A stretch of DNA of 64,000 bases, taken from positions 1 to 64,000 of the forward strand of contig JAZQCI010000094.1 in assembly GCA_045546175.1 (NCBI GenBank). Reading direction: 5' to 3'. Below are positions 1 to 9,365 of this stretch, piece by piece. The translations under genes and the position numbers were made by a program. Under the pieces are notes generated by a model. It saw only the letters and a program-made list of their open reading frames with translations, did no database searches and had not been told where the DNA came from. This DNA is from CAG-791 sp045546175. Its GTDB lineage: Bacteria > Bacillota > Clostridia > Lachnospirales > Lachnospiraceae. Numbering within the stretch: the stretch's first letter is position 1; each line of letters starts with the position of its first letter.

Positions 1-45
1 AGATGTACAAACTCCTTTCTGGGGCATGGTTGATTGTTTCTAGAC

Positions 46-138
46 AACTCAATTTTACCATGAGCCAGTGAGGAGTTGTTTTATTTTGTAACAAAAAGAA
101 TGCCGTAACTATGCGGCTTCTGGCGTTTCGCAAACGCC
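46..138. other. Leader region with two small hairpins
   Basis: The region before the first gene holds a 7-bp inverted repeat, ACAACTC at 46-52 and GAGTTGT at 73-79, followed by a T-rich run. This could be the terminator of a gene left of the window. A second perfect 7-bp hairpin, GGCGTTT/AAACGCC, lies at 122-138 just before the TPM-protein start. I see no coding sequence here. The function of either hairpin is a guess. Confidence 0.3.
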
Positions 139-171
139 TAACATTTTATGACAGGAAAGGAGGAAATGACC

Positions 172-966
172 GTGCGAAATAACAGACTTCGTCTAATTCT
201 GTCGGGACTTATGCTCTCTGTACTCATGATCGCGCTGCTCCCGCTTCCTGCCTTCGCGGACGACTCCCTGTTCGTCTACACCAACCCGCAGACCGGTTTT
301 TCCGTCTATATCGATGACGGGTATGACCTTCTCACAAATGAGGAAGAGACGGCCCTGGTCGAAGACATGAAGCCGATTACCGAATACGGAAACGCCGGGT
401 TTATCTCCTGCGAGAACTATGACCTGTCGACCTCTTCCTACTCGGCGCAGAAATACGCGGCGCTCTTCGGCTCGGAGAGCGGCACACTCCTCGTCATCGA
501 CATGGGAATGCGCGAGTTTTATATCAAGAATGACGGGGCCGTCAGCAGGATCGTCACAAACGCTTATTCCAACACGATCTCCGACAACATATACCGCTAT
601 GCGGCCCGCGGCGAATTCTACAACTGCGCGTCGATGTGCTTCAGTGAGATTTACATGCTTCTGGCGGGCGGAAAGATCGCCCAGCCCATGCGCTTTATCA
701 GCGCCGCGCTCCTCGCGCTGATCCTGAGTCTTATGATCAACTACCTTCTTGTCCGAGGCCTGTCGGCTCCCAAAAAGGCAAGCCAGGCCGAGATCATCGA
801 TGCCGCCAATGTAGATTTCATTCTCAGGCATCCTCAGGCCAATCTCGATCACACCTCCCGGGTCTACAGCCCCATCCGCTCTTCCCACGGAGGCGGAGGC
901 GGCAGCCGCGGCGGTGGCGGCGGCTTCTCCGGAGGCGGAGGAAGCGGCGGCGGACACCGATTCTGA
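172..966 (+). CDS. TPM-domain membrane protein with glycine-rich tail
   Basis: This protein has an N-terminal signal peptide ending near a PAFAD cleavage site. A TPM domain follows (YgcG/Psb32 type, about residues 30-150), with the family-like stretch around LLVIDMGMREFYIK. A single membrane helix lies near residues 170-195, and the last 30 residues are almost only Gly, Ser and Arg. An in-frame ATG exists at 148, but the ribosome binding site AAAGGAGG (156-163) sits eight bases before the GTG at 172, so I prefer the GTG start (264 aa). TPM proteins are usually exposed outside the membrane and have been linked to membrane protein quality control; the exact role here is unknown. It is the only plus-strand gene in the first 23 kb and faces radA across a shared terminator. 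Confidence 0.75.
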   Translation: MRNNRLRLILSGLMLSVLMIALLPLPAFADDSLFVYTNPQTGFSVYIDDGYDLLTNEEETALVEDMKPITEYGNAGFISCENYDLSTSSYSAQKYAALFGSESGTLLVIDMGMREFYIKNDGAVSRIVTNAYSNTISDNIYRYAARGEFYNCASMCFSEIYMLLAGGKIAQPMRFISAALLALILSLMINYLLVRGLSAPKKASQAEIIDAANVDFILRHPQANLDHTSRVYSPIRSSHGGGGGSRGGGGGFSGGGGSGGGHRF

Positions 967-986
967 TCAGCCGCGAAAATCTGAAG

Positions 987-1026
987 AAAAAAGCGGATGC
1001 CGCACTGTGCGGCACCCGCTTTTTTA
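987..1026. terminator. Bidirectional intrinsic terminator between the TPM gene and radA
   Basis: A 15-bp stem with one G-T wobble (AAGCGGATGCCGCAC against GTGCGGCACCCGCTT) is flanked by an A run on the left and a T run on the right. It can therefore stop transcription of the plus-strand TPM gene and of the minus-strand gntR-clpC-radA operon that converges on it. Confidence 0.85.
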
Positions 1027-1039
1027 AAATAATGATTAT

Positions 1040-2458
1040 TCAGCAATCTGCCAGATACTCGGACAGCTGTCCAATCCCCCGGATCGGGATCAGCTTCATT
1101 CCGTCCGGCACCTTGATGCCTTTCGCGCCGGAAGCCGGCAGGATACAGCTGTGGAAGCCGAGCTTGGCCGCTTCCTGCACTCTGTTCTCCGCCATGGACA
1201 CCGATCGCACTTCTCCGGAGAGTCCGACCTCTCCGAATACGATCAGATCGTCCGGCACTGCTGTGTTTCTAAATCCAGACAGGATCGCCAGGACGATTCC
1301 CAGATCCAGGGCCGGCTCCGTCTGGCGTATGCCGCCTGCCAGGTTAATGTAGGCGTCATACTGGGACAGCGGGATATTCAGCCGCTTTTCCAGGACTGCC
1401 ATCAGGACGCTCACTCTGTTCGCGTCGGTTCCCGTGGACTGCCGTCTGGGGTGCCCGAAGCTGGTGGGCACGATCAGGGCCTGCACTTCCGTCAGGACCG
1501 GCCTCGTCCCTTCCATGGAGCAGGTCACAACGGACCCGCTGGCGCCCAGCGGCCTTCCGCTCAGCATATATTCGGAAGGATTGAGCACCTCCACCAGTCC
1601 CTCTTTTCGCATCTCGAAGATCCCGATCTCATTGGTGGAACCGAATCGGTTCTTGACTCCCCGCAGGATCCTGTAAGAAGCATACCGGTCGCCTTCAAAA
1701 TAGAGAACCGTATCCACCATATGCTCAAGGACGCGAGGTCCTGCCACCGTGCCTTCCTTCGTCACATGGCCGACGATGAAGAAAGTGATCCCCATCTCTT
1801 TGGCCAGCCGCAGGAGTACGGCTGTGGTCTCCCGCACCTGCGATACACTGCCGGGCGCCGATGCGACCTCGTCGCTGTACATGGTCTGTATGGAATCGAT
1901 CACCACTGCCTGCGGCTTATCCCTAGCCACAATATCCGTTATGATCTCCAGATTGGTCTCGCACAGGAACTTCAGGTCATCCGGCGCGCCGCCGATCCGG
2001 GAAGCCCGGAGCTTGATCTGCCGCAGGGATTCCTCTCCCGAGATATACAGGATCTTGATCCCGTTGCGGGCCATGTAGCATGAAGTCTGCAAAAGGATCG
2101 TGGATTTGCCGATTCCCGGATCTCCGCCGACCAGGACGAGCGATCCCGCGACGGCGCCGCCGCCGAGGACGCGGTCGAGTTCCCCGAAGCCGGTGGAAAA
2201 TCTGGTCTCCTCCCCTTCCTCAATGCTCGAGAGGGAGACCGGCTTTATGCTGTGGTTGCTGCCGCCGAGAGCAAATCCCGACGACGCGGCGGAACGTCCC
2301 CTTTTAGCTCCCGTACCTGTCCCTGCGGGGCTGATCCTGACGGGCTCCTCCACCATTGTATTCCAAGCCTTGCAGGCGGGACACTGTCCCGCCCACTTGG
2401 CCGATTCATAGCCGCATTCCTGGCAAAAGAATGCCGTCTTTCTCTTACTCCCTGCCAT
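1040..2458 (-). CDS. radA: DNA repair protein RadA (Sms)
   Basis: RadA is a RecA-like ATPase and branch-migration helicase acting in recombinational repair. Visible features are an N-terminal C4 zinc finger (CQECGYESAKWAGQCPAC), a Walker A motif GGDPGIGKST near residue 110, the RadA-specific KNRFG motif near residue 270, and a C-terminal Lon-protease-like domain. The length of 472 aa is slightly above the usual 455 or so. The start codon lies inside the end of clpC (14-bp overlap), so the two genes are co-transcribed, as clpC-radA is in many Firmicutes. The gene ends just before the shared terminator at 987-1026. Confidence 0.97.
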   Translation of the reverse strand: MAGSKRKTAFFCQECGYESAKWAGQCPACKAWNTMVEEPVRISPAGTGTGAKRGRSAASSGFALGGSNHSIKPVSLSSIEEGEETRFSTGFGELDRVLGGGAVAGSLVLVGGDPGIGKSTILLQTSCYMARNGIKILYISGEESLRQIKLRASRIGGAPDDLKFLCETNLEIITDIVARDKPQAVVIDSIQTMYSDEVASAPGSVSQVRETTAVLLRLAKEMGITFFIVGHVTKEGTVAGPRVLEHMVDTVLYFEGDRYASYRILRGVKNRFGSTNEIGIFEMRKEGLVEVLNPSEYMLSGRPLGASGSVVTCSMEGTRPVLTEVQALIVPTSFGHPRRQSTGTDANRVSVLMAVLEKRLNIPLSQYDAYINLAGGIRQTEPALDLGIVLAILSGFRNTAVPDDLIVFGEVGLSGEVRSVSMAENRVQEAAKLGFHSCILPASGAKGIKVPDGMKLIPIRGIGQLSEYLADC

Positions 2459-4895
2459 CGAATACTACATTTCCTCCTCTGAATCCCGCAGTCACCACCT
2501 GTCCGGGCAGAATCTCCTCTGCCAGAAGCTTCTCGGAGAGGGCGTCTTCGATGACTTTCTGGATCGCTCTCTTGAGCGGGCGGGCGCCCATCTTGGGATC
2601 CGCGTATTCCTTCACGATATGCTTTCTGAGAGCAGGCGTGACCTTGAGCTTAATGCCCAGCTGCGTATCCGCGCGGCGGATCAGGTCCTCGCACAGAAGC
2701 GAGCAGATCCTGTTCATCTCATCGTCATTGAGGGAATGGAAAACAAGGATCTCATCGATACGGTTGATGAATTCCGGCCGGAACATCTTCTTTACTTCTT
2801 TCATGACGCCGGAGCGCATCTTCTCGTAGGTCTGCTCCGCTGTGGGCTTATCGGCAAAACCAAGGGTCTTGGGCTCGATGATCTTCTGGGCGCCCACATT
2901 GGACGTCATGATGATCACGGTGTTCTTGAAGTTGACCTTGTGTCCCTTGGAATCCGTTATGTGGCCTTCGTCGAGGATCTGCAGAAGCACATTGAACACA
3001 TCTCTGTGGGCTTTTTCGATCTCATCGAAGAGAATGACGCTGTACGGGTGGCGCCTGACCTTTTCGGAGAGCTGACCGCCCTCCTCGTAGCCGACATAGC
3101 CGGGCGCGGAGCCGATGATCTTCGACACCGCGTACTGCTCCATGTACTCGGACATATCGACGCGTATCATATCCTGGTCCGATCCGAACATCACTTCCGC
3201 CAGCGCTTTGGAGAGCTCTGTCTTACCTACGCCGGTGGGTCCCAGGAAGAGGAACGAACCGATCGGTCTGTTCGGATCCTGCAGGCCTACTCTGCCTCTG
3301 CGGATTGCTTTCGCGACGGCGTGGACAGCGTCTTCCTGCCCGATCACTCTCTTGTGCAGCTCGTTTTCCAGCTTCAGAAGTCTTGCGCTCTCCTTCTCGG
3401 TCAGTCTGCTGACAGGCACCTTGGACCACATGGAGACGACCTCGGCCACATCCGACTCCTTCACTTCCGGAAGATTTTCGGACTGCTTCTTCTCCAGGCG
3501 CTTTCTGGCCGCTTGCAATTTTTTGACCAGTTCTTCCTGGCGGGCCCTGAGCTGCCTCGCGTCCTCGATCCGGTTCTCGGAAAGGGCTGTGGCCATGAGT
3601 TTGTCGGCGGAGGCGATCTCATCCTGGATCGTCCTGAACGTATTCTCATGGGCGCCCCCAAGACCACGCAGACGCACAGCGGCGCAGGCCTCGTCGATGA
3701 CGTCGATGGCCTTATCGGGAAGGTTGCGGTCGTTAATGTATCTCTCCGACAGGTCCACGGCTGCCTTGATCGCCTCATCCGTCACGACGACGCCGTGGTG
3801 CTTCTCATAGGCGCTTACTATGCCGTGTAGGATCTTCTCCGCCTCTTCCCGGGTGGGTTCCTCGACCTGCACAGGCTGGAAGCGCCTCTCGAGAGCCGCG
3901 TCCTTTTCCACGTACTTGTGGTATTCGTTGAGCGTTGTCGCGCCGATCAGGCGAATTTCACCTCTGGCCAGAGAAGGTTTGAGAATATTGGAGGCGTCGA
4001 TGGCGCCCTCCGCTCCGCCTGCTCCGATCAGCGTGTGCATCTCATCCACAAAGAGAATGATATTGCCGTCTTCGATCACTTCCGCGATGACTCTCTTGAT
4101 TCGCTCCTCAAATTCGCCCCTGTACTTGGAACCGGCGACCATGCCCGAGAGGTCCATGGTGAGAAGTCTCTTGTCCTTGACCGTGGCGGGCACATTGCCG
4201 TCCACGATTCTCTGCGCGAGTCCTTCGACGATCGCGGTCTTGCCGACGCCGGGCTCACCCACGAGGCAGGGATTGTTCTTGGTCCTGCGGCTCAGGATCT
4301 GGATCACTCTGCTGATCTCATTTTCTCTGCCGATCACGGGATCGAGCTTTCCTTCCCTGGCCAGTCTTGTCAGATCCCTGCTGTACTGCGGAAGGAGCCT
4401 CTGACTCTGGGAGTCCTCCGAGACCTCTCCCGAGAGGTCGTCTTTATGGGCCGCGGGGTCTTCGCCGATCGCCGCCAGCGTCTCAAAATAGAGCTTGGCC
4501 GGGTTGATTCCCAGCGTCTCGATCAGTTTGAGCGCGATATTCTCCTTCTCCGTGATGATCGCAAGGAGCAGATGTTCCGTGCCCACGGTGTCGGAATGAA
4601 AGCGCGCGGCAAGATTTCCCGCGATCCTCATGATCTTCTGGCATCTGGGAGAAAATCCCTCGTGATCGAGAAGAGCCAGGTTCGCCGACTTGATATTGAG
4701 CTGCGCGATCATGTCGCCCAGCCTTTCCAAAGTGCAGTTATTGTCGCGCAGTACCTTGGAGGCGACTCCCTCGGGCTCAGCGATCAGGCCCAGAAGCAGA
4801 TGCTCCGTGCCTGTATAGTTCTGTTTGTTGTGTCTGGATGCGCTCTTTGCCAGGCGGATCGCCTCCTGCGCATTTTTCGTGTAGTTTTCTCTCAT
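2445..4895 (-). CDS. clpC: ATP-dependent Clp protease ATPase subunit ClpC
   Basis: This is an HSP100 AAA+ unfoldase that feeds substrates to ClpP. From the N-terminus it has two Clp-N repeats (residues 1-145), the first AAA+ module with Walker A GEPGVGKT, a middle region with a UVR-like coiled coil (around residues 410-450), a second AAA+ module with GPTGVGKT, and the ClpB D2-small domain. The UVR region and the length of 816 aa identify ClpC rather than ClpB or ClpE. In bacilli clpC usually follows ctsR-mcsA-mcsB. Here a short GntR-family repressor gene lies 13 bp upstream instead and radA follows, so control probably runs through the palindrome at 5322-5360. Confidence 0.96.
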   Translation of the reverse strand: MRENYTKNAQEAIRLAKSASRHNKQNYTGTEHLLLGLIAEPEGVASKVLRDNNCTLERLGDMIAQLNIKSANLALLDHEGFSPRCQKIMRIAGNLAARFHSDTVGTEHLLLAIITEKENIALKLIETLGINPAKLYFETLAAIGEDPAAHKDDLSGEVSEDSQSQRLLPQYSRDLTRLAREGKLDPVIGRENEISRVIQILSRRTKNNPCLVGEPGVGKTAIVEGLAQRIVDGNVPATVKDKRLLTMDLSGMVAGSKYRGEFEERIKRVIAEVIEDGNIILFVDEMHTLIGAGGAEGAIDASNILKPSLARGEIRLIGATTLNEYHKYVEKDAALERRFQPVQVEEPTREEAEKILHGIVSAYEKHHGVVVTDEAIKAAVDLSERYINDRNLPDKAIDVIDEACAAVRLRGLGGAHENTFRTIQDEIASADKLMATALSENRIEDARQLRARQEELVKKLQAARKRLEKKQSENLPEVKESDVAEVVSMWSKVPVSRLTEKESARLLKLENELHKRVIGQEDAVHAVAKAIRRGRVGLQDPNRPIGSFLFLGPTGVGKTELSKALAEVMFGSDQDMIRVDMSEYMEQYAVSKIIGSAPGYVGYEEGGQLSEKVRRHPYSVILFDEIEKAHRDVFNVLLQILDEGHITDSKGHKVNFKNTVIIMTSNVGAQKIIEPKTLGFADKPTAEQTYEKMRSGVMKEVKKMFRPEFINRIDEILVFHSLNDDEMNRICSLLCEDLIRRADTQLGIKLKVTPALRKHIVKEYADPKMGARPLKRAIQKVIEDALSEKLLAEEILPGQVVTAGFRGGNVVFDGRE

Positions 4896-4908
4896 TGATC
4901 AATAATCC

Positions 4909-5289
4909 TTAGTTTTCGCCGTCATATTCATCGTAAATGCGGTCTACCAGCATCATCATATCCTGTTTGGTCAGTCCGCGGCATCTGGCCTGAGCCAGAA
5001 TGATCCGAAGATCCTTTTCGACAATGTGCAGAGCTCTTTCCCTGTTGCGCTCTGTGACCGATATAAAAGCGCCGCGCCTTCTGTCTACTTTAACAAAGCC
5101 TTCCTGTCTGAGGATCGAATAGGCTTTATTAACTGTATGCATATTGATCCCGATCTCATCCGCCATCTGTCTCACCGACGGAAGCACTTCTCCGTCCGAT
5201 AATCTCGATGTCGCGATCCCCAATATGATCTGATTGCACAGCTGCTGGTAAATAGCCTCGTCACTGCTGAAATCAATCTCAATCAGCAT
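4909..5289 (-). CDS. GntR-family (YtrA-type) transcriptional regulator
   Basis: This is a 126-residue protein with a winged-helix GntR domain in residues 10-75 (for example LPSVRQMADEIGINMHTVNKA) followed by a short helical tail. It has no large effector domain, which is the YtrA subfamily layout. It is the first gene of the gntR-clpC-radA operon. The start has the site AAGGAAGGTGAT a few bases upstream. A perfect 16-bp inverted repeat covers the promoter in front of it, so it very probably represses its own operon and thereby ClpC. Regulators of this type usually control transporters, so the link to a chaperone gene is notable. The signal it answers is unknown. Confidence 0.88.
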   Translation of the reverse strand: MLIEIDFSSDEAIYQQLCNQIILGIATSRLSDGEVLPSVRQMADEIGINMHTVNKAYSILRQEGFVKVDRRRGAFISVTERNRERALHIVEKDLRIILAQARCRGLTKQDMMMLVDRIYDEYDGEN

Positions 5290-5321
5290 AATATCACCTT
5301 CCTTTGCATGACAAGTCGTTA

Positions 5322-5369
5322 AAATCCACCTGTTATATTTATGTTATAACAGGTGGATTTATATGTCAA
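5322..5369 (-). promoter_or_regulatory. Promoter and palindromic operator of gntR-clpC-radA
   Basis: On the minus strand TTGACA (5364-5369) is followed after exactly 17 bases by TAACAT (5341-5346), a good sigma-A type promoter. A perfect inverted repeat with 16-bp arms, AAATCCACCTGTTATA at 5322-5337 and its complement at 5345-5360 separated by 7 bases, covers the -10 box, most of the spacer and the expected transcription start. This placement is typical for an autorepressor. The hairpin could in addition weakly terminate the SH3-protein gene that ends at 5413. Confidence 0.75.
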
Positions 5370-5412
5370 GTTCCGCTGTTCTTATGCTGTACTGACCGGA
5401 TCTCGTTTTTGA

Positions 5413-7269
5413 TCATTTTTTGTTTCTTGTGTTGCTGATGAAGGAGTATTCCATATCATCGTCATCATCGTAGAGGGAATCGGATAAGTCGTCATCGTCA
5501 TCGGAAAAATCCGCTTCCTCTTCCTTGTAAGAAACATTTTTCATGACTCTCTGCATATTGAGCCTTCCCCTGCCGCCTGCGGCCGGATCTGCGGCGTTGT
5601 CGGAGATGTCCTCCTCATCGTCTGCGGGATCATCGTCCTCGTCCGTCTCTTCTTTGGGGAGAAGGTCTACATCCTCCGGATACTCCTTATACTCGTCGAA
5701 TTCGTGTTCTTCTGGCTCGTCCTCATAATCATCGAAGTCTTCGTCCTCATCTTCCGCGTCCTCTTTGGAGTCGGAGCCGAACATTTTCTTCAGAAAGCCG
5801 AAGAATCCGCCTTTGGAGGAAGAACGCGCCCTGCGGTTCGCACCGCGCGTATCGTCTTCGTCATCGTCATCCTCCTCATACTCTTCATCTTCGTACCCGT
5901 CGTCGTCGTAGTCCTCATCTACGTAATCATCGTCCTCGTCATCATAGTCGTCTGCGTCGGGATCCTCGTCCGCGTCTGATTCATAATTATCGAGTTCTTC
6001 GTCGACGTAATCGCTCTCCTGCTCCTGAACTTCTCCTGCCGGGGCGGGTGCGGGCGCTGCCTGCTTCTCAGGAGCGGAAACTTCCTGAACCGGTTTTGCC
6101 TGATCAGAATTATTCTGGTCGGATATATTCTTCTCGATCTTTGCCGTCGTGGCAGCGATGGCCGCTTCGATCTCTTCGGCAGGAATCTCCGTGACTTCCG
6201 TCTCAGAGCTCACATCCATGGTTATGGTGGAGTCGGTGTTGACTATAGGTTTCTCCTCCGCCTTCACCGTGCTCTTCTGCTGCGCCTGATCTGCTTCAGA
6301 AGGCGTATCGGAATCAGAAGCCGCATCGGTTTCAGAGGACTCATTGGTTTCTGAAGGCTTCTCGTCGGGAAGGTCCTCTTCCTCTTCTGCGGGCTCCTCG
6401 TCGTCATCGTCCTCAAAGTAATACTCGTCGTCCTCGTCCTCATCGTCATCGTCGCGTCCGGCGGCCGCCGCTTCAAGTGCTCTGCCTCTGGTGGTCTTGG
6501 ATCTGCCGTCGCGGATGGACTTGAGAAGGAAGAGAACAAATGCGACAAGAGCTATGACCAGTAAACCGAAGAGAATCGCGAGTGTTCTCCAGACACGGGG
6601 CACGCCGTCCGCTTTGGCATTTGCGGAAGAGCCACCCTGGCCCTGAAGATCAGAGACTTTCCATTTGCTTCCGTTGTCGTCGTTGTGGACATACCACTCA
6701 CCGTTTCCGCTCTCGTCGGTGTCGTAACTTACGCGGAAAGCCGCGTTAGGGTCCTTGGTGGCGTCATATTCGCCGCCCTGGGTCGCCGGAGCTTCTGTTG
6801 CGGCAGCACTCGCTTCCTGGGGCTGCTGGTCCTCTGCGGCAGGCTGTGCCTCAGAATTCTGCTCTTGGGCAGGTTCCTGCGCCGGTTCCTCTTTCGGCTC
6901 TTCCTGGGGCTGCTCCTCCTGTGCCTGTTCCTCTCCGCCGCCGGCGCCGCCTGCGGCTGCGATTTCTTCATCACTGGCGTCGAGCAGGGAGCTGAAGACA
7001 TATCCCGTATTACCGTTTTCGAGCTGAATATAGTACCAGGTCTCCCCCTCATCGTTTTCAACTGTCTCGAGGATCGTGACCTCAGTACCCTCATCCAGAG
7101 ATCCGATCGCTCCGTCATCCCTGGAAGCTCCGTTTCTGATTGTAACCCCGTCGGTATTCACCCTCGCCGCTGATGCCGCGATCGGTACAGCAAGCGAACT
7201 GACCGCGAGAAATGCGCTGATTGCCGCCGCTGTCAGTATTTTGCCGAACTTTTTACTCCATTTGCTCAT
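5413..7269 (-). CDS. SH3-domain membrane protein with long acidic tail
   Basis: I place the start at the ATG at 7269, which has GGAGAG five bases upstream. This gives 618 aa. A signal peptide (about 30 residues, ending in ASAA) precedes one bacterial SH3 domain (VTIRNGASRDDGA to GYVFSSLLD). Then come a Gln/Glu/Pro/Ala-rich linker, a short globular stretch (AAFRVSYDTDESGNGEWYVH) and one membrane helix near residues 230-252. The remaining 350 residues are dominated by Asp, Glu and Tyr. With a cleaved signal the SH3 domain would face outside and the acidic tail the cytoplasm. SH3b domains commonly bind cell-wall peptides. I do not recognise the full protein; it may be a wall-sensing or scaffold protein. 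Confidence 0.75.
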   Translation of the reverse strand: MSKWSKKFGKILTAAAISAFLAVSSLAVPIAASAARVNTDGVTIRNGASRDDGAIGSLDEGTEVTILETVENDEGETWYYIQLENGNTGYVFSSLLDASDEEIAAAGGAGGGEEQAQEEQPQEEPKEEPAQEPAQEQNSEAQPAAEDQQPQEASAAATEAPATQGGEYDATKDPNAAFRVSYDTDESGNGEWYVHNDDNGSKWKVSDLQGQGGSSANAKADGVPRVWRTLAILFGLLVIALVAFVLFLLKSIRDGRSKTTRGRALEAAAAGRDDDDEDEDDEYYFEDDDDEEPAEEEEDLPDEKPSETNESSETDAASDSDTPSEADQAQQKSTVKAEEKPIVNTDSTITMDVSSETEVTEIPAEEIEAAIAATTAKIEKNISDQNNSDQAKPVQEVSAPEKQAAPAPAPAGEVQEQESDYVDEELDNYESDADEDPDADDYDDEDDDYVDEDYDDDGYEDEEYEEDDDDEDDTRGANRRARSSSKGGFFGFLKKMFGSDSKEDAEDEDEDFDDYEDEPEEHEFDEYKEYPEDVDLLPKEETDEDDDPADDEEDISDNAADPAAGGRGRLNMQRVMKNVSYKEEEADFSDDDDDLSDSLYDDDDDMEYSFISNTRNKK

Positions 7270-7389
7270 GATACTCTCCATTCTGAGTCCACCCGCGGCA
7301 TGTTTGATATTTTGCCGCGCGCGAGCCAATCGCTGCGCCTTAACTGCGCAGGCGGCTGTTGACTCCTGCTTACGACCTGTTACTGTTCG

Positions 7390-8667
7390 TCATTGAGCAG
7401 CATCTATTGCCTTACCTATGTCATGTCTCATATATTCGCCGTCAAAGTGGACCCATTCGACCGCTTTGTAGGCGTTGGCTCTCGCCTCGAGCAGCGTCTT
7501 GCCCAGTGCCGTAACACCCAGCACACGGCCGCCGCTTGTGACGGTCTCGCCCGCTTCATTGAACTTTGTTCCCGCGTGGAAGCAGTAATAGCCTTCTTTT
7601 CCGTCGAAATTGTCCAGTCCGGTGATGACTTTCCCTTTCTCATAGCTTCCGGGATAGCCGCCCGACGCGATCACGACGCAGACCGCCGCGTTGTCCTCGA
7701 ACTGCAGGTCGATCTTGTCCAGGGTCCCGTCAATGCAGGCCTGCATGACGTCGATGATATCCGACTTCATTCTGGGCAGGACCACCTGGGTCTCCGGGTC
7801 GCCGAAACGGGTGTTGTACTCAAGCACTCTGGGGCCGTCCGGTGTGAGCATGAGGCCAAAATAGAGAACGCCCCGGAAGGGTCTTCCCTCCGCCGCCATG
7901 GCGTCCAGGGTCTTCTGATAGATATGCTCCCTGCAGTAGGCATCCACTTCGTCCGTGTAGAAAGGACTGGGAGAGAACGTTCCCATGCCGCCTGTGTTGA
8001 GACCGGTATCGCCGTCGCCCGCCCTCTTGTGGTCCTGGGAACTGCTCATCAGCTTGTAATGGGCGCCGTCGGCAAAGGCCAGTACCGATACCTCGCGGCC
8101 GGTCATGAACTCCTCAATGACGATCTTACTTCCCGCGTCGCCGAATTTCTTGTCCGTCATTAGCTCCGCGACGCCTGCCTTGGCTTCTTCAAGTGTCTGG
8201 CAGATCAGGACGCCTTTTCCCAGCGCCAGGCCGGAAGCTTTCAGAACGATGGGCATTTTCGCGCTTTCCAGATAGGCGAGCGCTTTTTCGGCGTCGTCGA
8301 AGACCTCGTAAGCGGCCGTCGGGATCCCGTATTTCTTCATGAGGTCCTTGGAAAATGCTTTGCTGCCTTCGATGATCGCCGCGTTCGCAGGCGTTCCGAA
8401 GATCCGAAGTCCCTTGGCTTCGAACGCGTCGACTATGCCCGCGCAGAGCGGATCGTCCATGCTGCATACGGTCAGGTCAATGTTCTCACCCTCGGCAAAA
8501 GCCGTGAGCGCGTCAAAATCCATTGTCCCGATCGGCACGCACCTGGCGATCTTCGCGATTCCCGCATTTCCGGGCGCGCAGTAAAGCTTATCTACCTGCG
8601 GGCTTCTTCTGAGAGCTTCCGCGATCGCATGCTCTCTTCCGCCTCCTCCAACCAGTAAAACTTTCAT
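7390..8667 (-). CDS. purD: Phosphoribosylamine-glycine ligase
   Basis: PurD makes glycinamide ribonucleotide from phosphoribosylamine, glycine and ATP in purine synthesis. The ATP-grasp fold is clear: N-terminal MKVLLVGGGGREHAIAEAL, the GLALGKGV loop, and RFGDPETQVVLPRM. The ATG at 8667 is chosen because AGAGGTG lies just upstream and the family signature begins there; the size of 425 aa fits the family. It is the last gene of purE-purM-purN-purD, 65 bp after purN. Confidence 0.97.
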   Translation of the reverse strand: MKVLLVGGGGREHAIAEALRRSPQVDKLYCAPGNAGIAKIARCVPIGTMDFDALTAFAEGENIDLTVCSMDDPLCAGIVDAFEAKGLRIFGTPANAAIIEGSKAFSKDLMKKYGIPTAAYEVFDDAEKALAYLESAKMPIVLKASGLALGKGVLICQTLEEAKAGVAELMTDKKFGDAGSKIVIEEFMTGREVSVLAFADGAHYKLMSSSQDHKRAGDGDTGLNTGGMGTFSPSPFYTDEVDAYCREHIYQKTLDAMAAEGRPFRGVLYFGLMLTPDGPRVLEYNTRFGDPETQVVLPRMKSDIIDVMQACIDGTLDKIDLQFEDNAAVCVVIASGGYPGSYEKGKVITGLDNFDGKEGYYCFHAGTKFNEAGETVTSGGRVLGVTALGKTLLEARANAYKAVEWVHFDGEYMRHDIGKAIDAAQ

Positions 8668-8732
8668 AGGAACACCTCTTTTCTGGAATTTATTCTGAAA
8701 CAATTTGTGAAATCTGTCTCTGTCCGCCGTGC

Positions 8733-9365
8733 TTATTTGTCGCTGATATGCGTGATGCCGTTCTCATCGATCCTGACCCTGCCCTGGGCGATCAGGGAGA
8801 TCGCCTCGGGAAGAAGGATCCACTCGGCCTCTTCCATGACGCGCCTCTGAAGGACCTCGGGCGTGTCGCCCTCTTTTACCTCCACCGCTTTCTGCAGGAG
8901 GATCGGGCCGTGGTCGAGATCCTCGTCCACGAAGTGGACAGTCGCCCCTGTGACCTTGGCGCCTCTGGCAAGGACCTTTTCATGGACATGAAGCCCGTAG
9001 TAGCCTTTTCCGCAGAAGGAAGGAATGAGCGCGGGATGAATGTTGATGATCTTTCCTCTGAAAGCGTCGATCACGCAGGCCGGCACAGCGACCATGAACC
9101 CCGCGAGGACGATCAGGTCAGGATCTGCTTCCTTCAGCTTCTCGAGCAGAGCGAGATTGAACTGCTCTCTGTTCTCAAAGTCCTTAGGAGATACACAGAT
9201 TCCTTCGATCCCCGCTTTCTCTGCCCTGGTCAGGGCGTAAGCGTTCCTGTTGTTACTGACCACGCGGACGATCTGCGCATTTACGATCCTTCCGCTTGCT
9301 ACGGCGTCGATGATCGCCTGGAGATTCGTGCCTCCTCCGGATACGCAAACGGCAACTCTCAGCAT
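8733..9365 (-). CDS. purN: Phosphoribosylglycinamide formyltransferase
   Basis: PurN transfers a formyl group from 10-formyltetrahydrofolate to glycinamide ribonucleotide. It shows the N-terminal VCVSGGGTNLQAIIDA loop, the catalytic region NIHPALIPSFCGKGYYGLHVH with the essential Asn-x-His, and the later VHFVDEDLDHGPI motif. At 210 aa it has normal length. Its start overlaps the end of purM by seven bases, so the two are translationally coupled. Confidence 0.97.
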   Translation of the reverse strand: MLRVAVCVSGGGTNLQAIIDAVASGRIVNAQIVRVVSNNRNAYALTRAEKAGIEGICVSPKDFENREQFNLALLEKLKEADPDLIVLAGFMVAVPACVIDAFRGKIINIHPALIPSFCGKGYYGLHVHEKVLARGAKVTGATVHFVDEDLDHGPILLQKAVEVKEGDTPEVLQRRVMEEAEWILLPEAISLIAQGRVRIDENGITHISDK

